A DNA stretch of 64,000 nt from Nonlabens sp. Hel1_33_55 (GCF_900101765.1 NZ_LT627735.1:2945501-3009500), one strand, 5' to 3'; shown: positions 16,733-25,912, counted from the first letter of the stretch. The notes: generated by a model from the sequence alone, not told the origin. Program-made: numbers and translations.

Positions 16733-17131
16733 ATGAAAATTCAACCTTATTTATCCTTTAGAGGGAATTGCATGCAGGCGTTTAGCTTTTATCAAAATCT
16801 TTTTGGAGGGCAGACTCACAACAAAGAAACTTGGGAAGGAAAATCAACCGACATTCCAGAAAATTACCGCGACAAGATCCAGCACATTGAATTGAAGGGA
16901 TCTGGATTTCACTTCATGGGCTACGATGTATCTCCAGATACCGTACTCAATAAAGGAAACACAACCTGCATGAGCATCGATTTGGATAGCCGTGAGGAAG
17001 CAGACAAATTATTTGATGCACTTTCTAAAGGTGGTACCAAAAACGAAAATATGTATGAATCCAGCTGGGGCGATTACTACGGTAGATGTACTGACCAGTT
17101 TGACATCACTTGGATGATTAATGCTAAATAA
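16733..17131 (+). CDS. VOC family (PhnB/glyoxalase-like) protein
   Basis: 132 residues with the PhnB-type start MKIQPYLSFRGNCMQAFSFY and the paired beta-alpha-beta-beta-beta layout of VOC proteins. The last strand, GRCTDQFDITWMIN, has the DxFGxxWxxN pattern of the PhnB subgroup. Relatives bind small molecules or metal ions, and some give resistance or act as dioxygenases; no substrate can be assigned. A terminator follows. Confidence 0.88.
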   Translation: MKIQPYLSFRGNCMQAFSFYQNLFGGQTHNKETWEGKSTDIPENYRDKIQHIELKGSGFHFMGYDVSPDTVLNKGNTTCMSIDLDSREEADKLFDALSKGGTKNENMYESSWGDYYGRCTDQFDITWMINAK

Positions 17132-17170
17132 CAAAGGCATATAGTAATACGAACAATATGTAAAAGACTA

Positions 17171-17203
17171 AGATCCTATAAGTTCGACTTACAGGATCTT
17201 TTT
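17171..17203 (+). terminator. Intrinsic terminator after the VOC gene
   Basis: GATCCTATAAGT, loop TCG, ACTTACAGGATC: a 12-bp stem with one mismatch, followed by five T. It separates the VOC gene from umuD. Confidence 0.8.
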
Positions 17204-17257
17204 CAATTTCAGCAAATTCTGAAAGTTGCTGATGAATACTCTTATTAAATTGCAATA

Positions 17258-17623
17258 ATGAAAGCTAATAACATCAATCGGATTCAAAAACCTGCCGATA
17301 ATCATCGCGTGGAGCGGCCTAGGCAAACTGGATTCTCCAGTCCAGCGACGCATTACAACGAGCCCAGGATCGATTTGAATAGCGTGTTGGTCAATAATAG
17401 CGAGGCTACTTTTTACATCAGAGTGGTTGATGAATCCTTTGCAGAATTTGATATCCATAAAGATGATGTGCTTATTGTAGATAAGTCCTTGAATCCTCAG
17501 GCGAACCAGCTGGCGATTGTTATTCAAGAAGATAGTTTCCAGATCTTGAGAATGAAAACGATGGAACTGTCAGAGATGACGGTTTGGGGCGTGATTACGT
17601 ATATCATAAAGTCGGTGGTATGA
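17258..17623 (+). CDS. umuD: UmuD-like S24 protein, catalytic lysine lost
   Basis: 121 residues against 139 in E. coli UmuD. The alignment is clear: TGFSSPATHY matches the cleavage region (T24-G25 for C24-G25), EATFYIRVVDES carries the nucleophile S60, and DDVLIVDKSLNP follows. The position of the general base K97 is a leucine (FQILRM), and about 20 residues before the final strand VWGVITYIIKSVV are missing. It is probably unable to cleave itself. It still overlaps umuC by ATGA, so it is kept as a partner of the polymerase. Confidence 0.85.
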   Translation: MKANNINRIQKPADNHRVERPRQTGFSSPATHYNEPRIDLNSVLVNNSEATFYIRVVDESFAEFDIHKDDVLIVDKSLNPQANQLAIVIQEDSFQILRMKTMELSEMTVWGVITYIIKSVV

Positions 17624-18900
17624 TTGCGTTGGTGGACTGCAATAGTTTTTATGCTTCTTGTGAGCAGGTATTTCGGCCAGATTTGAAGAATCGACCGGTG
17701 ATAGTGTTGAGCAATAATGATGGTTGTGTCATTGCGGCAAACAAACAAGCCAAAGCACTCGCAGAAATCCCTATGTTTCAGCCTATTTTCAAGATTAAAA
17801 AACTGCTGGATCAGAACAATGTCGCTTACTTTTCTTCCAACTATACACTCTACAGCGATATGTCCAGAAGAGTAATGGACACGCTCAAATTATTCTCTCC
17901 ACTGATTGAAGAATACAGCATCGACGAGAGTTTTGTGGACCTGTCGCATTATCCGCACAAGGATTTTAATAATTACGGCAGGAGAATCAAATCCACCGTA
18001 GAGCAAAATACGGGCATTCCCGTAGGCGTAGGAATTGCCAAAACTAAATCACTCGCCAAACTCGCCAACAAATTCGCTAAGAAACTACCAGAAAACAAAG
18101 ACGTCTACGTGGTCGATACAGAGGAAAAACGAACGCACCTTCTCAGTAGTTTAAAAGTAAAAGACATTTGGGGCGTTGGTAAAAAACACGCTATTAGACT
18201 TCAAGATAAAAATATCATTACGGCACTGGACTTTGCACAGATGCCAGTCGGTTGGGTGCGCAAGGAAATGACTGTGATAGGCGAGCGGTTGTGGCGCGAA
18301 CTCAACAACATACCGTGTCTGGAACTGGTGGATGAACCAGATGCCAAACAAGGCATAGGTACCGCAAAATCCTTTGGTTTTATGTTGACTGACTACAGCC
18401 TCATTGCAGAGGCCTGCAGTTATTACGTGGCTGAGGTTGCAGACCTGCTCAGGCAGCAAAACAGTTCTGCTACGATGATTGAGGTAGGATTGCAGACCAA
18501 TAACTTCAGCCAGCACGATAAGCAGTACAGGAATAAGATCAGCATCCAGTTGGATAGTCCTACAAACAGCACGTTGAGATTGAATAAGGAAGCACTCAAT
18601 GGACTCCAGCAGATTTTCAAAGAAGGTTACCGTTATAAAAAGGTAAGTGTGAATCTGCTCCAGATAGTTCCTGATAATCAAATACAGACCAGCTTATTTG
18701 ATGAGAAACACAAGAACGAAAGCAAAGAAATCACCCAAGTAATCGACGCACTGAACGATAAATACGGCAAGAACAAGGTTAAGGTCGCTACTGTGGGAAA
18801 TCGCGAGAAGGAATGGGCATTGATCAAGGAACACCGCAGTCCCAGATATACCACACAATGGCAGGAATTGCTCACGATAGGAAAACCTACATATCCATAG
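17620..18900 (+). CDS. umuC: Y-family DNA polymerase V catalytic subunit
   Basis: 426 residues from ATG at 17620, which overlaps the umuD stop. MIALVDCNSFYASCEQVFRP gives the first metal-binding aspartate, SIDESFVDLS holds the catalytic DE pair, and VGVGIAKTKSLAKLANKFAKK is the finger/palm block. The helix-hairpin-helix (DIWGVGKKHAIRL) and the little-finger domain with its UmuC-type C-terminal domain follow. It does error-prone translesion synthesis after DNA damage. No E. coli-type LexA box is visible upstream, as expected in this phylum. Confidence 0.95.
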   Translation: MIALVDCNSFYASCEQVFRPDLKNRPVIVLSNNDGCVIAANKQAKALAEIPMFQPIFKIKKLLDQNNVAYFSSNYTLYSDMSRRVMDTLKLFSPLIEEYSIDESFVDLSHYPHKDFNNYGRRIKSTVEQNTGIPVGVGIAKTKSLAKLANKFAKKLPENKDVYVVDTEEKRTHLLSSLKVKDIWGVGKKHAIRLQDKNIITALDFAQMPVGWVRKEMTVIGERLWRELNNIPCLELVDEPDAKQGIGTAKSFGFMLTDYSLIAEACSYYVAEVADLLRQQNSSATMIEVGLQTNNFSQHDKQYRNKISIQLDSPTNSTLRLNKEALNGLQQIFKEGYRYKKVSVNLLQIVPDNQIQTSLFDEKHKNESKEITQVIDALNDKYGKNKVKVATVGNREKEWALIKEHRSPRYTTQWQELLTIGKPTYP

Positions 18901-20179
18901 GGATATCGTTTTTCAAGAGTTTGGAAACGATCCTATTCGTATCATAATTATTGGGCTTAATCTTCATCCTGCTCAACACGTCATTCTCATTGCGTATGGA
19001 ATCCTCACGATCAATAAATCCATAGCCCTGATAAATACCATTCAGCAGATATACAAACGCATCTTCATTTTCAGATCTACCTGCAAGTTTGTAGAAATGC
19101 CGTGTTTTGATCTGACTCCATTGGTCCAGCGCAAAAGCAAATTTCTTATTATAGATTTCAATTTCAATATCGCCAGCGCATACGCAAGGCAACTTTCTCA
19201 CTCGGCTTCTCGTACACGGTCCCTTGATTTTTTCAAGACCACAATTCTTGCGGCATAAATCGTTGCTGGTGCAAAAATCCTCCAGCGCTTTTTTGACAGA
19301 TTCCCTATTGAAATACCGCTCCGGTAAATTGTCCGTATAGTCCTTCCTGACGATGCTTGCTTTTGAAATCCCGCTGGCCGTGCTACCTATATTGATGATG
19401 TATGGCGCTGCATCATTCACCTGCTGGGAATTAAAAACCGGCCGCAATCGCTTGATATTTTCCGATTCTACCAGTTGAGCAACCACGTCATTTCCCGTGT
19501 ATTCCACCGTGATTTCTGCCACCTGATCATAATCAATTGTCGCCTTAGTTTCCTTTTTGGAAAAATGACTTTGCAGCCGCTTCCTCAAATTTTTGGCCTT
19601 ACCCACATAGATTACATCCCCATTTTTATCATAGAAAAAATACACGCCTGCCGCATTTTTCACATCCTTTATCAAGGAGTTGGCACCATCAAATTCGTGT
19701 CTTGGATCCTTATTAAATTCCGCGGCCAGTGTACTGTGGTTGGAAAGTAATTCTAGAAGTTCACTGGGAAAATCAGTGCTTGAGGGATTCCGCTTTCGCG
19801 AAAGCGTGCTCAAAAAATCTTCCTGCAATTCCACATCTTTTTTGCTCCTAGAGAAATAATAACGAGCGGCCACGGAAAAGTTGAAACCAATGGTTCTGAA
19901 CAATCCTTTGATCAATAAGAATTGCTGTGCGTTGAAAAATCGCAAGTTTTGATCCTCAAATGCCTCGATAAGATCCTCTGCAACATCACAAAATGGTGGT
20001 GCATTCAAGATCTCCATACGGTCCAGCTGCAATTGCTGCGCCAGCCTTTTGGGAAGTGCACAATCTGGCCTAAATAGATACGAAGTAGTCGAGCCATTAC
20101 TGTCGTCAAGTATAGTAATTCTAAACGGGAACTCCTTTCTGGAGGTGGCAGGAATGGACTGTACAAACACTGAAATCAT
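18887..20179 (-). CDS. GIY-YIG nuclease fused to a degenerate DnaQ-like domain
   Basis: 430 residues. Residues about 172-260 are a UvrC/Cho-type GIY-YIG domain: AAGVYFFYDKNGDVIYVGKAKNLRKR with its arginine and downstream glutamate. Relatives in this phylum have an active DEDD exonuclease in front. Here residues 1-130 keep the outline of that domain (LNAPPFCDVAEDLIEAF, then FFNAQQFLLIKGLFRTIGF) but the DIET and HNxxFD catalytic blocks are gone. Four cysteines in CRKNCGLEKIKGPC and the following CVC may hold a metal. A repair nuclease is likely. It converges on umuC with a 14-base overlap. Confidence 0.85.
   Translation of the reverse strand: MISVFVQSIPATSRKEFPFRITILDDSNGSTTSYLFRPDCALPKRLAQQLQLDRMEILNAPPFCDVAEDLIEAFEDQNLRFFNAQQFLLIKGLFRTIGFNFSVAARYYFSRSKKDVELQEDFLSTLSRKRNPSSTDFPSELLELLSNHSTLAAEFNKDPRHEFDGANSLIKDVKNAAGVYFFYDKNGDVIYVGKAKNLRKRLQSHFSKKETKATIDYDQVAEITVEYTGNDVVAQLVESENIKRLRPVFNSQQVNDAAPYIINIGSTASGISKASIVRKDYTDNLPERYFNRESVKKALEDFCTSNDLCRKNCGLEKIKGPCTRSRVRKLPCVCAGDIEIEIYNKKFAFALDQWSQIKTRHFYKLAGRSENEDAFVYLLNGIYQGYGFIDREDSIRNENDVLSRMKIKPNNYDTNRIVSKLLKNDIPMDM
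19791..19806. repeat. CGCTTTCGCGAAAGCG palindrome, copy 4
   Basis: Perfect 16-bp palindrome inside the GIY-YIG gene, read on the minus strand as TLSRKR, in the linker between the two domains. Confidence 0.92.
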
Positions 20180-20229
20180 ACGTCAAAAATATGGAATATT
20201 TCCATTGTTTATGTAGGAATTATTCCTAA

Positions 20230-22299
20230 TTGATCGATTTGAAGTATCTTTACCCTAAAAAGTTGAATACTCAAATACTTAACGAGAAGCAGAAGAAAGC
20301 CGTGGAGTTTGACGGTAAGCATTTATTGGTTTTGGCAGGTGCTGGAACGGGAAAAACAAGATGTATCGTGGGTCGCGCCGCTCATCTTATCGAGGAAGGC
20401 GTCGCTCCAGAAAAAATCCAAATTCTAACTTTTACAAAAAGGGCCGCTAGCGAGATCGTGGAACGTGTGAAGGCTACTCTTACAGACAATCAGGCGCGCA
20501 GTTTGAACGGTTCTACCTTTCATTCATGGTGCAATCAATTGATCGTGCGTTTCCCTAATCTGTTCGGTGCGGCGAGTTATACGGTCATTGATCCGGACGA
20601 TCAATTGAGTGTGATGAAGATGGTGTGTGGTGATCAGACCATTGAATATAAAGGCATCCGCATCAAGCCACAGCAGCTGTTGGACATTTATTCTTACGGT
20701 AGAAATACCCGACAGAATCTCACCACTTCCATCAGGGAAAAGGTTTATAAAGGCAAAAATGACGACGATACGAATGATGAGATCGATATCATTCGGCCAC
20801 GAGTGGCTAGTTTGCTTCAAGCTTACCAAACCAAAAAAGGTGAAGGCCGCTACATTGATTATGATGATTTATTATTGGTAGTTGCCAACAGGCTGAAGAG
20901 TGATGAAGAAGCTCGCGAAATTCTTTCCCACGAGGTCAAGCACTTGCTGATTGATGAGTTTCAGGATACCAATCCGCTGCAATGGCAATTACTGGAACCC
21001 TTTCTTGATATTGCCAATTTTTATTGCGTGGGTGACGATGCGCAATCTATATATTCCTTCAGAGGTGCAGATTATAGGAATGTTCATCTTTTTCAGGAAC
21101 GTGTGCCTGATTCTGAAATTTTAATCCTCGACAAGAATTACAGATCCACACAAGAGATTCTTGATGTGTCTAATTGGCTCATCGCAGAATCTCCATTGGA
21201 TTACAAAAAAAAGTTGGAATCCTCTAGAGGTTCTGGCGTGAAGCCAAAACTCCTTAACGTTGCCAGTCAATATGAAGAGGCCAACTTCATAGCAGAAAAT
21301 ATTCTCGAGAATTTTACGGAGCGTAACAAGCTGTTTTCTGATCACTTGATTTTATCAAAATCTACCTATTATACAAAAGCGTTGCAAGCGGTTTTCATCC
21401 AGAAAAAGATTCCCTATGTGACTTATGGCGGGCGCAAGTTTATGGAAGCAGCGCATATCAAGGATGTCATTGCTGCATTGCGGGTTGTGAACAATGTATT
21501 TGACCAGATAGGTTGGATGCGGTTCTTGACATTTTGGGATGGAATAGGCGAGATCAAGGCTGGAAAATTCCTCTCTAAAATCGCAGAGTTTCAAGACCCG
21601 CTGGAATGTGCTAAAAATCTGAAGGACGCGATAGGCGGACAAGAAGGAGAAAAAATCGCCGATGTCTATAACGTCATTTTAGAAAACTCAGGTAACGTCA
21701 AGCAGGCCTTGCAGGAAACCTATGCTCGAATGGAAATGACACTTGCTTTCAAGTATCGGAAGGATTGGGAAGAGAAAAGAAAATCTGATTTTCCCGTACT
21801 GGAAATGCTGGGTGATAATTATGCTTCCATAGGTCAGATGATCTCTGAAGGAATTTTGCAAAATGCAAAGGAAATGAATGGCGAACCCGTACTGGAAGGT
21901 TCACAGATCAATGATAGCGAGATCAAGGATCACGTGGTGATTTCTACGGTACATTCTGCTAAAGGTCTGGAAGCTGACGTTTGCTATGTAATGAATGTAT
22001 CGCCCAAGGTATATCCCAGCGCTTGGAATCTAGATTCTGAAGAAAAAATTGAAGAAGATCGCAGAGTGCTTTATGTGGCACTTACCAGAGCCAAAAACGA
22101 ATTGTTTATCACTAGAGATACCAATTCCATCAATACGGTTAATAATTCTCAGGGAACGGCTTCCTCCTCAAAGTACTTTTTGGAAGAGCTGCCATCAACG
22201 CTTATCGAGCAGTTAATCAATCCCTATAATGTGTTCAAGTCCAGAGATATTGCAACGCCCAATCAGATTGATCTTTCTTTGGGAATGGATTTTTCTTAA
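20230..22299 (+). CDS. UvrD/Rep-type ATP-dependent DNA helicase
   Basis: 689 residues. Motif I LAGAGTGKTR, motif Ia ILTFTKRAASEIVERV, motif II LLIDEFQDTNPLQW, motif III VGDDAQSIYSFRGA, motif IV LDKNYRSTQEIL, motif V STVHSAKGLEADVCYV and motif VI RRVLYVALTRAKNELF are all present. It unwinds DNA 3'-5' in repair or replication restart. The start is TTG at 20230: an in-frame TAA lies directly before it and no ATG suits better. The protein is shorter in the C-terminus than UvrD. Confidence 0.93.
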   Translation: MIDLKYLYPKKLNTQILNEKQKKAVEFDGKHLLVLAGAGTGKTRCIVGRAAHLIEEGVAPEKIQILTFTKRAASEIVERVKATLTDNQARSLNGSTFHSWCNQLIVRFPNLFGAASYTVIDPDDQLSVMKMVCGDQTIEYKGIRIKPQQLLDIYSYGRNTRQNLTTSIREKVYKGKNDDDTNDEIDIIRPRVASLLQAYQTKKGEGRYIDYDDLLLVVANRLKSDEEAREILSHEVKHLLIDEFQDTNPLQWQLLEPFLDIANFYCVGDDAQSIYSFRGADYRNVHLFQERVPDSEILILDKNYRSTQEILDVSNWLIAESPLDYKKKLESSRGSGVKPKLLNVASQYEEANFIAENILENFTERNKLFSDHLILSKSTYYTKALQAVFIQKKIPYVTYGGRKFMEAAHIKDVIAALRVVNNVFDQIGWMRFLTFWDGIGEIKAGKFLSKIAEFQDPLECAKNLKDAIGGQEGEKIADVYNVILENSGNVKQALQETYARMEMTLAFKYRKDWEEKRKSDFPVLEMLGDNYASIGQMISEGILQNAKEMNGEPVLEGSQINDSEIKDHVVISTVHSAKGLEADVCYVMNVSPKVYPSAWNLDSEEKIEEDRRVLYVALTRAKNELFITRDTNSINTVNNSQGTASSSKYFLEELPSTLIEQLINPYNVFKSRDIATPNQIDLSLGMDFS

Positions 22300-22337
22300 A
22301 ACGAGAAACAGTTAAGCATGAGTTGCTATAGCGAACA

Positions 22338-22616
22338 ATGACAAAAGAAATAGAACAACAAATCAAGGAAGAACACCAACGGCTGGCAGACCTGCGAGGT
22401 CTGGAAAGTACCTATTGTCCTTCAGAAGTTGCCAGAAATTTATTTCATGAGGATTGGCGAGACCAAATGGACAACGTCAGGATTGTTGCAGACCAAATGG
22501 TTGAGAATGAGTTACTGGTGATAATGCAAAAAGGGAATGTAATTGATGAGCTCGCTACAATAGCAAAAGGACCCATCAGATTGCGGAGGTTTGATGGATC
22601 TAAAGATCAGCGATGA
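22338..22616 (+). CDS. DUF3253 protein
   Basis: 92 residues. CPSEVARNLFHEDWRDQM, a mid-section with VRIVADQMVENELLVIMQKG and the closing KGPIRLRRF are the DUF3253 signature, a small winged-helix-like domain of unknown role. It follows the helicase by 38 bases on the same strand and its stop overlaps the end of the converging FAD protein. Confidence 0.85.
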   Translation: MTKEIEQQIKEEHQRLADLRGLESTYCPSEVARNLFHEDWRDQMDNVRIVADQMVENELLVIMQKGNVIDELATIAKGPIRLRRFDGSKDQR

Positions 22617-24312
22617 TGCTCTGAATCATCGATTGAGTTACATCTTCACTAAAACAATCGATAATAGAATCGGTTCCAAAAAGAGATCCCTTGCAGTTGC
22701 GCCCAATGGAATACAATCCATCAATGGTTTGTGAATCCACGACGTGAGATCCTTGAGCGTCTACGTGAATTCCCATATGATCATCAAAAGCTTCAACCAG
22801 TTGATGCTGGGTGAGCGATTCCATTAGTGGATCGATCATAATGTCATAATTGGGTTTATCCAGTACGCTATCAATAAAATTCAAGGATGTAATGCGGTTA
22901 CCGTTCTTGCTCAAGTGATATCCGTAACTGTCCACCGTTATTTCTGGAAGTTTTACAAAATCAAGATTGATCACTCCAGCTTCTACCAGCGCCAGCATTT
23001 CCATCATACTGCGCAATGGAGGTCCAAAGCTGTACCGCTTCGTTTGATCCTCAATCCTGCTGAATTCTGATACTACACTTTTAGGTAACAAATCATAGGT
23101 GTAGAGATAGTACATATCAATCTGCAGCTCGCGCCAGATTTGGCCTATGGTATAATCCAGTGAAAATGGTCTCAAACCGTTTGCCATCTCGCAGGCGATT
23201 TTCAAATACTCATAGGCATTCATTTGAACGTCAATAATATGAGGATTAGAAACTTTCTGATATTTCAACCACTCGACAATCAAATTTTCGGCAGCGTCTG
23301 CCGTTAAATCGGCATTGCTGTATTTTTCCTCAAATCGTTGATAAGCCTTGCAAATAAGTGTGGCAATGGGTTTCAATATTTGATCGATACTATCAATATT
23401 TCCTTCCTGAATGTCCTTTTTTAGATCGGCTATCATTTGATCTCTACCGAGCGATACCGTTTCAAACACATCATCCAGCTTCTTACCAATAGGTTTAGGT
23501 ACCATAGGTAAACCATCTAGAGAGTACGGAATCAAAACCGTATCATGATCACCTACATATTCCAGAAAAACCGAATCAGGTTTGGTTTCAAACGATCCAA
23601 CAGATTTTTCAATAGCAATATGCATCAAGTCAATCATTGTCAACCCGAAACCTTTGATGATCACGTTTTCGCTGTTTTGCAGCAATGTTTTTGCTTTAGA
23701 GCTGTATGGGTTTTTGCAGTAGTTTAGATCAAATCTTTCTGCATGATCCATCAAGTCTTTCCTCAGTGAATCAGGTCTGGTGGAAAGATGTCCTAGCGCC
23801 AGCACCACATTCTTGAACGCATATTCATTTTTGTCGGTCTTCAAAACCAACTCTTCGGCATGCTTATTTAGTTCTAGAACTTCCTCGCTTTTAATGGTGA
23901 CAACTCCTAAATTTTGCAAAGGCAAAACGATGGAAGTGCCTCGCTCATTGAGATAGCCCCCTAAACGCTGCCTCGTAGAATATGAATCTTTGGACGGTAC
24001 GATCTCTAGGTCAAACTCTTGCTTCAACCATTGATGGTAACTGGGATAGGCAGGTATAGTTGCACCTCGATATTCAAAGGGCAACCGTTCATGCAAGGTG
24101 TCCAGTGCCCGGTCAGAAATGTTGCTGATCGTAACCTGCGCCTGTTCAGGATCCCAAGCCCTGCCGGTTCCATAGGATTCTGTAGTCTCAAATATGCAGG
24201 TGTGGATTTTCTGTGAATCTCGCTTTCGCGAAAGCGAACTATACAATTGCTCCAGCACAAATAATCCTCTGGCGCCAAGTCCTATAATACCTATATCTCC
24301 ACTAAAATTCAC
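22600..24312 (-). CDS. FAD/NAD(P)-binding protein (NAD_binding_9 family)
   Basis: 570 residues from GTG at 24312 (a GTG six codons upstream is possible). The dinucleotide-binding IGIIGLGARGLFVLEQLY is followed by ETTESYGTGRAWDPEQAQ, TISNISDRALDTL and, inside, VVLALGHLSTRP, the pattern of the NAD_binding_9/HI0933-like flavoproteins. The C-terminus has the second FAD contact GLYSIGRNCKGSLFGTDSI. Substrate unknown; some relatives hydroxylate amines or act in siderophore pathways. Cytoplasmic, apparently monocistronic. Confidence 0.8.
   Translation of the reverse strand: MNFSGDIGIIGLGARGLFVLEQLYSSLSRKRDSQKIHTCIFETTESYGTGRAWDPEQAQVTISNISDRALDTLHERLPFEYRGATIPAYPSYHQWLKQEFDLEIVPSKDSYSTRQRLGGYLNERGTSIVLPLQNLGVVTIKSEEVLELNKHAEELVLKTDKNEYAFKNVVLALGHLSTRPDSLRKDLMDHAERFDLNYCKNPYSSKAKTLLQNSENVIIKGFGLTMIDLMHIAIEKSVGSFETKPDSVFLEYVGDHDTVLIPYSLDGLPMVPKPIGKKLDDVFETVSLGRDQMIADLKKDIQEGNIDSIDQILKPIATLICKAYQRFEEKYSNADLTADAAENLIVEWLKYQKVSNPHIIDVQMNAYEYLKIACEMANGLRPFSLDYTIGQIWRELQIDMYYLYTYDLLPKSVVSEFSRIEDQTKRYSFGPPLRSMMEMLALVEAGVINLDFVKLPEITVDSYGYHLSKNGNRITSLNFIDSVLDKPNYDIMIDPLMESLTQHQLVEAFDDHMGIHVDAQGSHVVDSQTIDGLYSIGRNCKGSLFGTDSIIDCFSEDVTQSMIQSIIADL
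24221..24236. repeat. CGCTTTCGCGAAAGCG palindrome, copy 5
   Basis: Perfect 16-bp palindrome near the 5' end of the FAD protein gene, read on the minus strand as SLSRKR between the first helix and second strand of the Rossmann fold. Confidence 0.92.
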
Positions 24313-24490
24313 GAGGCAAAGTAAGGTCACAATGGATGGAGTTGAGTGACATTTAAGAATAAATTCAGGAAGTGAAGAACCTTACCAACAATTGAAAATC
24401 TTAGTAATAATTTAATGGTTCATTGTTAAATACTAATAAAGTCGCCCTGGAATGCGCTGATTTGAAATATTTTAGAGTAAATCAGAAGTT

Positions 24491-24637
24491 ATGAGCACTA
24501 AAAATCCAAAATCAGACGGGACGCATATGAATGAGAAACCTTCTCATATCAAGAAAGATGATGAATCTATCGACGAGTTGACAAAATCTTTGAAGAAGGA
24601 AAATGATCAGCACTATAGTACAGATACTGAGGAGTAG
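24491..24637 (+). CDS. Small hydrophilic protein
   Basis: 48 residues from ATG at 24491 to TAG at 24635-24637. Very charged (Lys, Asp, Glu, Ser), with no hydrophobic segment, probably disordered. Its uniform polar composition and clean stop favour a real gene, but no family is recognised. It stands alone between the FAD protein and the Fpg/Nei gene. Confidence 0.45.
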   Translation: MSTKNPKSDGTHMNEKPSHIKKDDESIDELTKSLKKENDQHYSTDTEE

Positions 24638-24743
24638 ATTTTGATTTGTAAATATTTATATGGTCTACAAAATTATACAGTGACCTTGAAAAGATAGAAG
24701 TTAGTTCTCTAATTTTCAAAGAAGTATAATTCATGAGACCAAA

Positions 24744-25526
24744 CTATTTCTCTTGCCATTGCGGTGAGAAATAGGTAGCGCGACCGCCAACTTTGATTTT
24801 CTCAATTTTGCCGCCTGTGTGGAAACAAGTGCCATCCTTTTCTCTAAAGTGCATCAGAAAATCTTCTGGAAAACTGTCGTAATGCGCATCGTTTTCTATG
24901 GCGACTTCAATTACTTTTTTCATGGCGTCAAAAACATTTTTAATGTCTTCTTCAGTCATGTTTTCTATCTTTTTTTCAGGATGTATTTTTGCCTGATATA
25001 GAATTTCGTCAGCCATCCAGTTTCCCACACCTGCGGCGACGCTTTGGTCAAGCAAGACTTTTTTGATGTCCGTTTTGCGTGAGCTCAATGACTTTTTGAA
25101 TTCCTCAAACTTCAGATCTCTTGCATCGTCGCTCAACCCGTGCTCTTCTTTGTAGTCTGCGATGGAATCGATAAGATTCCACCAACCGAATTTCCGTTTG
25201 TTTTCAAACGCAAAATGGAAATCGTTTTCAAAAGTGAGAACAATATGGCCAAATTTTGGTCGGTCATCTGCTTCTTTATAATACGTAGGCCTGCCGGTCA
25301 TCCCAAAATGCATCACCAGCACTTTATCACCAGTCGTTTCCACAAACAGATATTTCCCTATACGCTGTGTTCCCGTCAATTGCTCGCCTAGTAGGTGTTT
25401 CTCAAAATCGCCAAAAGGTTGCTTGAGCAACTTTTTATCCCGGCAATCCATCAAGGTGATTTTCTTGTGCAAAATCGTGCTGTCTATATAAACTTTGTAA
25501 CCTTGAACTTCCGGTAATTCTGGCAT
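24744..25526 (-). CDS. Fpg/Nei family DNA glycosylase without a normal zinc finger
   Basis: 260 residues. It starts MPELPEV, with P2 as the catalytic nucleophile and E3. K59 (IGKYLFVET) and HFGMTGRPTYY follow, then the helix-two-turn-helix SVAAGVGNWMADEILYQAKIHP. The usual four-cysteine zinc finger is degraded: only one cysteine remains (GTCFHTGG) and the CPxC pair reads SPQW (RATYFSPQW). The fold of a zincless finger, as in NEIL1, is likely. It removes oxidised bases and nicks the strand. Confidence in the family is high; lesion preference is unknown. Confidence 0.92.
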   Translation of the reverse strand: MPELPEVQGYKVYIDSTILHKKITLMDCRDKKLLKQPFGDFEKHLLGEQLTGTQRIGKYLFVETTGDKVLVMHFGMTGRPTYYKEADDRPKFGHIVLTFENDFHFAFENKRKFGWWNLIDSIADYKEEHGLSDDARDLKFEEFKKSLSSRKTDIKKVLLDQSVAAGVGNWMADEILYQAKIHPEKKIENMTEEDIKNVFDAMKKVIEVAIENDAHYDSFPEDFLMHFREKDGTCFHTGGKIEKIKVGGRATYFSPQWQEK

Positions 25527-25671
25527 AGGTTTTTATTTTAAAAGTAGATAAACCTTAGGCTGCAATGGAATGCTACTTCCTATATGATTGTTAAAACGTA
25601 TCAAGTAAGGTTGAAATGAAGATGGAAGTTAGGTGTAAACTGTTGTTTATCGATAGGATGGTTGATGAGTT

Positions 25672-25687
25672 CGCTTTCGCGAAAGCG
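25672..25687. repeat. CGCTTTCGCGAAAGCG palindrome, copy 6
   Basis: Perfect 16-bp palindrome in the intergenic region upstream of the uxa operon. Confidence 0.92.
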
Positions 25688-25904
25688 GAACATTTTTCTT
25701 ACATCATCGATACCAGCAAATATCTTATACTAGAGCCGTAGGTATTGCAAATACTTGGAATAGGTGTCACTGGTGAAGAAATCTCGTTAAAGAATATTCT
25801 CTGATTAAACATGTGCGATAATCAAGAATTATATAGACCCTAAACATTTCACTGAAACCGCTGAAATGAATGTAAAGAAATTTTAACGTTATGTAAAATA
25901 TGAA

Positions 25905-25912
25905 TACATTTG
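25905..25912 (+). promoter_or_regulatory. -7 element of the uxaCBA promoter
   Basis: TACATTTG fits the Bacteroidetes -7 consensus TAnnTTTG and abuts the operator that begins at 25913. The -33 box at the 19-base spacing reads TTA instead of TTG. Confidence 0.6.

Larger units (their letters stand above)
25527..25912. other. Intergenic region between Fpg/Nei and the uxa operon
   Basis: About 390 bases with no gene. It holds palindrome copy 6 (25672-25687) and, at the right end, the uxaC promoter. Confidence 0.6.
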
